From positions 37,507,545-37,571,544 of the forward strand of contig NC_054548.1 in NCBI RefSeq assembly GCF_017654505.1: a DNA stretch of 64,000 nt. The letters run 5' to 3'. Both the position numbers and the translations under genes were made by a program. This document shows positions 58,437-64,000 of this stretch, piece after piece. This DNA comes from Polyodon spathula. Its lineage: Eukaryota; Chordata; Actinopteri; Acipenseriformes; Polyodontidae. Position 1 is the first letter of the stretch. The number at the start of each line of letters is the position of its first letter. The notes below the pieces were generated by a model, which saw only the letters and a list, made by a program, of their open reading frames with translations, was not told the DNA's origin and did no database searches.

Positions 58437-59165
58437 GGTCATATACCACAGCTGGTTAGGACTGGACATTATAAATCCGTCTTCGAATTGCCATACCTCG
58501 TCTGAAAGCTCTCCCAGCAGGGTCAACATCTCGAATACTGTGCTTACACCCCAACACTGAACTTGGAGAGTACGTCCTCTAAGACTGCCAAGCACATATG
58601 TTTCTCCAGCGTTGGGTGTATTTTGTAGTATATTAAATATCTCACGATTCAAATCATGGTTGGAAATAGCAGAAAATGACTGTGGTTGAATTCTCACAGT
58701 GTCTTAGTCTAAAACAAGTACACTGTTGTGTTCCAAAGCATTTAGCAATACTTTGCCAACTGAATCCAAGGGATATGCAATGATTTATTTATTCTCTTGA
58801 AATGCAGTATCAAGGATGAGCCACAGTTCTAACAGTTGGGGGTACGGGTACATGGAAAGATGCATTGTCAAGACAGAGCAATCTGGTTTCATATTCATTT
58901 AGAGAAAGATGAAAAGTGTTGTAAATCATTTCCAGTGAAAGAATTACACACAGAAAGCAATGAATTTACTATTCTTGTATGGTCTTCAAGATCTCTGTGT
59001 AGACGCTCCAAAATAATGCTTTCATTGTTGAACTCTCGCCTTGTTATTTGTTCAAGGCAACAGAGTACCTCATTGACAATATCCTCTTCATTGCTTTTCG
59101 CATGTTTTGTCAAAAGGGAATGTATGAAAGCACAACTCAACAAACAAAAGATAATCTTCATTTTC
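58437..59165 (-). pseudogene. Relic of integrase-core (DDE) gene of a multi-copy fish family
   Basis: Several minus-strand frames, in order, resemble a repetitive fish protein with an N-terminal helical part, a helix-turn-helix and an integrase core. 59,161-58,895 gives the helical part (NEVLCCLEQITRREF, then LERLHRDLEDHTRIVNSLLS). A second frame at about 58,890-58,800 reads LNEYETRLLCLDNAS. The third, at about 58,790-58,720, carries the HTH-like INHCISLGFSWQSIAKCFG. 58,702-58,440 reads ISNHDLNREIFNILQNTPNA, GETYVLGSLRGRTLQVQ, and in another frame SIRDVDPAGRAFRRGMAIRR, then SSPNQLWYM. In family members SPN-LWHIDG marks the start of the catalytic core. Here the sequence diverges just after it, so the integrase core is absent. 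Heavily frameshifted, non-functional. Family recalled, not searched. Confidence 0.45.
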
Positions 59166-59261
59166 AGGGGGAAAAATATTCTACACCGCTACTACCAAAA
59201 CAAAGGCTCTTGACTTTCAAATAATTGTTGTTACAATTGTTTTCCAAATTTTAACAGGCAG

Positions 59262-59497
59262 TGTAAGAGATTTCAGTATGTAGTGTATGAGATTTCACTG
59301 TCATGTATGCAATTTCACTGTGTAGCGTATGCGATTTCAGTATGTAGTGTATGAGGTTTCAAGATTTCAGTATGTAGTGTATGAGATTTCACTGTCATGT
59401 ATGCAATTTCACTGTGTAGCGTATGCGATTTCAGTATGTAGTGTATGAGATTTCAATGTGTACCGCATGCAATTTCAGTGTATAGTGTATGAGGTGT
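59262..59497 (+). repeat. Minisatellite, 23-bp unit with 94-bp higher order
   Basis: About ten units of the type GATTTCAGTATGTAGTGTAT. Every four units form a larger repeat: the block starting AGATTTCAGTATG at 59,268 recurs at 59,362 almost exactly. No conserved spacers, so it is not a CRISPR. Confidence 0.9.
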
Positions 59498-59499
59498 CA

Positions 59500-60985
59500 G
59501 TTTGAATTATGTCCCTAATGACGCCTCATAATATAGCATTAAGATATATGCAGAAATACAGGCACATAAACGGCTTGAATTGCAAGTGTTTTTTTTCTTG
59601 CACTCTGGCTCCGATTGTGAAAGGAAATCAGTTTTAATCAGAAACCAGACAACAATAATGTGGTATCCTGTATGAACAAACAAAAAGGAACACAGTCATT
59701 ATCACTTTGTCAAGACATTATGCATTTATGGTATCTGGCTATTGAAAAGCCAATATAAATTAAGGCTAGTCGTGTTTCTGCTCTCACAGACAGACTGAGC
59801 AAACTGCAGCTAGATTTATCTCTTTGAAAAGACACTGCTGACTGGATTCCTGCAAGCACATCTTATGGTCACTGAAGAAAATTCAAGCGCTTCAAACTTT
59901 TTGTAAAATAATCAAATGTTACAATCCTGTTTTCCACCACCCCCATTTCTTCTGTTTAAAAAAAAAAAAGTTAAGTAATTTTCAAAATTCAGATGGAGAA
60001 GTGATTTGGATGTGTTTGGTACCAGCTATTATTAAAGGTCTGTTCAGCCATGTGTTCAATTGCCTATCAAACCTCAACTTCTGTCCCAACATAAATAAAA
60101 GCTGTTGATTCCTTCTGCAGAAACGGAAGGATCAGGGTTTAGATGATTTGATTGTCTACTATATTATCCACTATTACCTACAAGTGCTTGTTATTCATAA
60201 AAACGCTATATACTTGAAATTTGATCTGCTAATAGGATCATTGATCAAGCACAGCATCCTGCACAGCCTAATAGATTTGGAGCCCTAGCTCAAATATATG
60301 AAGGTTTACTCCTCAGAAATCTCTGCTTGAAGGGGATTAATGATTTGGGGTATTCTCTCCATTTGACCAATTATTTTATAATTTTGTTAGGAAAAATAAG
60401 TATTTAATGTGGGATTGGAATTTCATTTGATGCTGGATTAATTGTCTGAATTACTTTTTCTGAGAAAATGTTTATAGTATGAAGTTCCTGTCTTCCTAAA
60501 CAGCCTTTCTACTGGCAGTTACTTCTGTAAAAGGGTAAGTGATATGATCCACAATATGCAATTATCCATGAACAAATCCATTTAAACATCTGCCAGTTGT
60601 GTCTCCATTTTATGTTAACTTTTATTGCATTCATTCTACCATAAACCTCGGTTGCCAATGCGTACGGTACAGTGTTTTTGGTATACAAAAAACCATATGT
60701 TAACAAATTTCTAGTTTTATTTACATAGGAATGCCACAAAATAAGTTTTAATATATAATATATATATAATAGATATATGATATAGATATATATAGATATA
60801 TATATCTTATAGTTATATATCTTAGGAAACAAGATTTGATTTAAGAATAAAAAGAGTGCACAACTAATTTAACATTACAGAAAGGAAAGCTATTGGTTAG
60901 AGATATGCATGAATAGTATACAGCTCATTGATTCCTTAGTCAAACAATTACAATGACCACAACATTTGGATTTAATGTAAATACA
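59500..60985. other. No recognised gene
   Basis: AT-rich, with an imperfect TA tract at 60,752-60,815. No feature supported. Confidence 0.45.
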
Positions 60986-60989
60986 TGTG

Positions 60990-61135
60990 TATTTAATGTA
61001 CTATGCCCTGTATTTCACTGTATGTAAAAGTATTATGCATTGTTCCTCAGTATCTTGTAAAGCACTTTGTGATGGTGGTCCACTATGAAGGGCGCTATGC
61101 AGTATAAAATAAATATTTATTGATTGATTGATTGT
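60990..61135 (+). mobile_element. L2-type LINE or SINE 3' tail
   Basis: GTAAAGCACTTTGTGATGG followed by AAGGGCGCTATGCAGTATAA and AATAAATATTTATTGATTGATTGATTG matches the common 3' end of L2-type LINEs and of SINEs that borrow it. The (TTGA)n tail marks the 3' end at about 61,135. The upstream border is uncertain. Confidence 0.65.
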
Positions 61136-61139
61136 TAGC

Positions 61140-62240
61140 ATACATGGCTAAGATACTAATATTAATTATGGTTAATCTCAAAGTGGTGTACTTTGCATTA
61201 GTATTTTCAAAACTCGTTTGTTGTTATAATCAATCATATTTCATATCAAAATGAACAAGAATTAATTCAACTTCCCATTCAGAATGGAATCCAACATTCT
61301 AATAACTAATTTATCAAATTAGTTTTACTGTGTTAATTTTGTTTAAGATCTACCAAACTGACAATATGTTATCAACCTGAATTGATTCTATATTCAAATT
61401 AACTCAGAAATGGGGCAGTGATCTAATTATTTGCATTTATTAGGCAACTCCTTTGAATTACACATTTCAACAAACAAAATACATCCAGAACAGGAAGTTA
61501 TATTCTATTCCTAGAACAATTTATCCACTAACTTGATAGAATTAGCTACAGTTAATTTCTCGAGTCATAAAATTATTTAATATTTGATATGTTGAACACT
61601 TATTGATTTTCATCAAATAAGTCAGTCTTCTTGTGGTTATGAGAACACTGCAGTTTCTCCTATCTCTCTCTTCACTGAAGGAAAAAAAGGTACTTTGCTT
61701 GTTGTAGGCATTGTATTGCATCAGCTTTCAGCAAACAATAGTTCTTTTCAAAGGGGGTAGCTGTTGATTTTCAATAGTCTTGCAACATTATCTTTGGCTT
61801 GTCAGGTTTCCAACTGGAATGGGTTCCGCTGATTGCATCTAAGTCTCAGTTCAAAGAATGCGTTGCAATTTAAAAGTTATGTAGTTTGTAAGAGTGTTCT
61901 CGTTGCAATTCTTTGGTATGACTATGGCACCTTCCAAATGCACAGCTGCTGGCTAGTTGCTTCAGTTCATTTCGTGGTTGATTTCAAGCAGCAAAATAAA
62001 AAAAGGCCTTTTTTTGGATCTTTGTTGTGTCCTGTTTCCTGGTTCAGTCTCTCACAGGGCCCTCTTCAAAGCTAATTTCAGCCTCCACAGGACATGATTT
62101 TAGCCAGACACTTTCAGAACGCATTTCTTAGAATACACTTCAGACCCATTTTCCGACTACTTTTCTGAATTCTTCAGAACATTACTCAGTCTTTTGAATT
62201 AAACCTCAACCTGTCTTGATTGGCTCTTTGAATTCATGGG
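61140..62240. other. No recognised feature
   Basis: AT-rich. Short ORFs have no domain features. Confidence 0.45.
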
Positions 62241-62246
62241 TGATGG

Positions 62247-62520
62247 TTAACCCTTTGCGGTCCTATGTCTTTCAATGGCGGAGTGAGACCAATAGGAGCC
62301 GAATGAAGCTGAAAAAAATAGCACATCTGATACATCCAGTGCTCAAAGAATATCACAGATATTTGCAGAGCTTTTTGAGATGTTATAGTAATAAAATAAT
62401 GACTTTTGATGGCATTATTGAGGAGTTTAGTGATAAAGTGAGTCACCAGGAGAGGATTTAGCAGTATGCACGTCTATAAAGAGGTATGTGAAAAATAAAG
62501 CAAACAAGGGGTGGGGCTTG
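62247..62520 (+). mobile_element. piggyBac-type terminus (TTAA target)
   Basis: TTAA (62,247-62,250) then CCCTTTGCGGTCCTATGTC, the same terminus as at 9,483 (minus strand). The internal sequence is different from that copy. It has short open frames on both strands (for example 62,216-62,461) without transposase motifs. The right end was not found. This is probably one end of a non-autonomous element. Confidence 0.55.
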
Positions 62521-62585
62521 GCTGGAGATGCAGTACTGAGTGTCCTGTTGTGATTCAGTGCCTTTTAAACCAGTGTTACTCTGGG

Positions 62586-63040
62586 ATTTAAACAGCGCGA
62601 GTGAAAATAAATTGGACCAGATGCGTCTGACAAGCACTGAATTAATGGCCTGCTAACGGTTTGTCAAGCAATGCCTTTTAAACACTGTTAATCCGTCTCT
62701 GGCCACTCCTTGGCCTTGCCCACAGCTTCTTTGATTGACAGTTCACTCAAAGTTTCTTTGCCATAAAACCCCCCCCCCCCCCACCCCCCTCGTCAATGTC
62801 CAGAACTGCCTGTTTGCAGAGATCTCAGTTTGTGATTACTCAAAGGAATTTTTTTTAAACAGTGCATATTAATATTCACCAATAACCTGATTCGACTGCA
62901 CTGTCTGCTACAGTGGAACACACTTCATATTAATTCAGCACACTATAACTTATTTTTAGTTGTATTAGATGTATGCACTAAGGGTTTTGCTGTTTCTTAT
63001 GAGTATTCACGAATCCCCAGTGAAAACCGGAGACGTCTCA
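62586..63040 (+). repeat. Tandem duplication, copy 1
   Basis: 455-bp unit, from ATTTAAACAGCGCGAGTGAA to CCGGAGACGTCTCA. It contains a C-run at 62,768-62,789 and no ORF. Copy 2 begins two bases after its end. Confidence 0.95.
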
Positions 63041-63042
63041 AT

Positions 63043-63492
63043 ATTTAAACAGCGCGAGTGAAAATAAATTGGACCAGATGCGTCTGACAAGCACTGAATT
63101 AATGGCCTGCTAACGGTTAATGTCAAGCAATGTGCATAAACACTGGTTAATCCGTCTCTGGCCACTCCTTGGCCTTGCCCACAGCTCGTGATTGACAGTT
63201 CACTCAAAGTTTCTTTGCCATGCCCCCCCCCCCCACCCCCCTCGTCAATGTCCAGAACTGCCTGTTTGCAGAGATCTCAGTTTGTGATTACTCAAAGGAA
63301 TTTTTTTTAAACAGTGCATATTAATATTCACCAATAACCTGATTCGACTGCACTGTCTGCTACAGTGGAACACACTTCATATTAATTCAGCACACTATAA
63401 CTTATTTTTAGTTGTATTAGATGTATGCACTAAGGGTTTTGCTGTTTCTTATGAGTATTCACGAATCCCCAGTGAAAACCGGAGACGTCTCA
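63043..63492 (+). repeat. Tandem duplication, copy 2
   Basis: Head-to-tail copy with more than 95% identity. The differences are small and clustered: the segment after CTAACGGTT, the base count around CACAGC, and the length of the C-run. The rest of the unit, more than 250 bp at the right, looks identical. Confidence 0.95.
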
Positions 63493-63494
63493 CA

Positions 63495-64000
63495 GCCAGG
63501 ACATGAACTTGCGCTCCCCTGACTGTATGACTCACCCTGCACACCATACAACCAACCCTTTGCTATGATTTTGATTAACAAAAAGTAGTTCTTTATTGCC
63601 ATAGCACCATTTGTTAATTACGTATTTAGAAATATTTACATTCATTGAACAATTCTGACATATGTGATTGCTGTGTTTTGTTATGTTCATAAACATTTCT
63701 TCTTTGAGCTTATTTAGGATTTATATGGGAACTGTGATTGGGAACGTGGCTTCATTAACTGTGAAAAATGAAGATTTGTATGAAACATTTCTGTTTAAAT
63801 ACATAGGCGTCCCCCTAGTACTTTCTGAAAGTAATTTAGTCCAATGTGTTTTATCTTCTGATATGCACTTATTATTTTGCTGTAAGTCTTTCGAATACCG
63901 TGTATATATTTCAAAACCGACACGCAAAGAAAAGAAAATATTTAATTATCGGGAATAAGTTACTAAACACAAGTATGAAACATTTAGACTTTAGATTATT
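63495..64000. other. No recognised feature
   Basis: A 96-codon ORF at 63,668-63,958 has no domain features and no splice context. I leave it uncalled. Confidence 0.4.

Noticed and set aside
58895..59161. Small secreted, cytokine-like protein (apparent signal peptide, cysteines, helical segment)
   Set aside because: The following frames on the same strand read like HTH and pre-integrase segments, so the ORF is better explained as the N-terminal part of a decayed integrase-type gene.
59262..59497. CRISPR-like array
   Set aside because: Units are contiguous and variable with no unique spacers, and the DNA is eukaryotic.

Overview
This is repeat-rich, AT-rich vertebrate nuclear DNA with no intact host protein-coding gene that I can recognise. 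It shows no bacterial features: no operons, ribosome binding sites or CRISPR. Its repeats fit a ray-finned fish: L2/Maui-like and fish-type L1 LINEs, DIRS tyrosine-recombinase retroelements, several Tc1-like transposons, piggyBac-type TTAA termini and a tRNA-derived SINE. The CR1-like LINE with its 'GGAGGCCATTCGGCCCATC' 3' end points, by recollection and not by search, to a non-teleost fish of the sturgeon/paddlefish type. That lineage call is an inference.

Layout. 0.25-0.85 kb: long T-rich tract and ATA microsatellite. 1.7-5.4 kb: foldback element, Tc1 relic, pogo/Tigger-like terminus. 5.9-9.1 kb: a fairly young CR1-like LINE (minus) beside an old L2 (plus). 9.3-9.7 kb: piggyBac-type terminus with a perfect palindrome, then a DIRS-terminus-like piece. 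11.9-15.3 kb: L1 (minus) with recognisable ORF1 and ORF2 but no visible endonuclease. 16.6-18.6 kb: Tc1 catalytic fragment, then a DIRS gag relic. 22.9-23.8 kb: possible LTR and a lone Tc1 terminus. 27.0-28.8 kb: Harbinger-like 5' fragment, a 250-bp direct repeat carrying DIRS termini, and perfect inverted repeats.

29.3-35.6 kb: relic of a HECT-like E3 ligase gene (minus). Its C-terminal region is split by an LTR, and two plausible upstream exons lie at 32.1 and 35.5 kb. Two further LTR insertions lie in this interval, one with a clean 5-bp target duplication. 35.9-44.8 kb: tRNA-derived SINE, two LTR relics sharing a promoter-proximal hairpin, an internally deleted Tc1 with both termini, and a second DIRS gag fragment. 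44.8-58.3 kb: mostly unique non-coding sequence, with an old CR1 3' end, a GC-rich transposon-like island and a large foldback element. 58.4-59.2 kb: decayed integrase-type gene. 59.3-64 kb: minisatellite, L2/SINE-like tail, second piggyBac-type element, and a 455-bp tandem duplication.

The genes do not form a pathway. The window is a graveyard of selfish elements plus one decayed cellular-type gene. I found no convincing new functional system. The most unusual signals are the conserved LTR hairpin whose arms seem to co-vary, the LTR-split HECT relic, the duplicated DIRS terminus, and the piggyBac-type palindrome.
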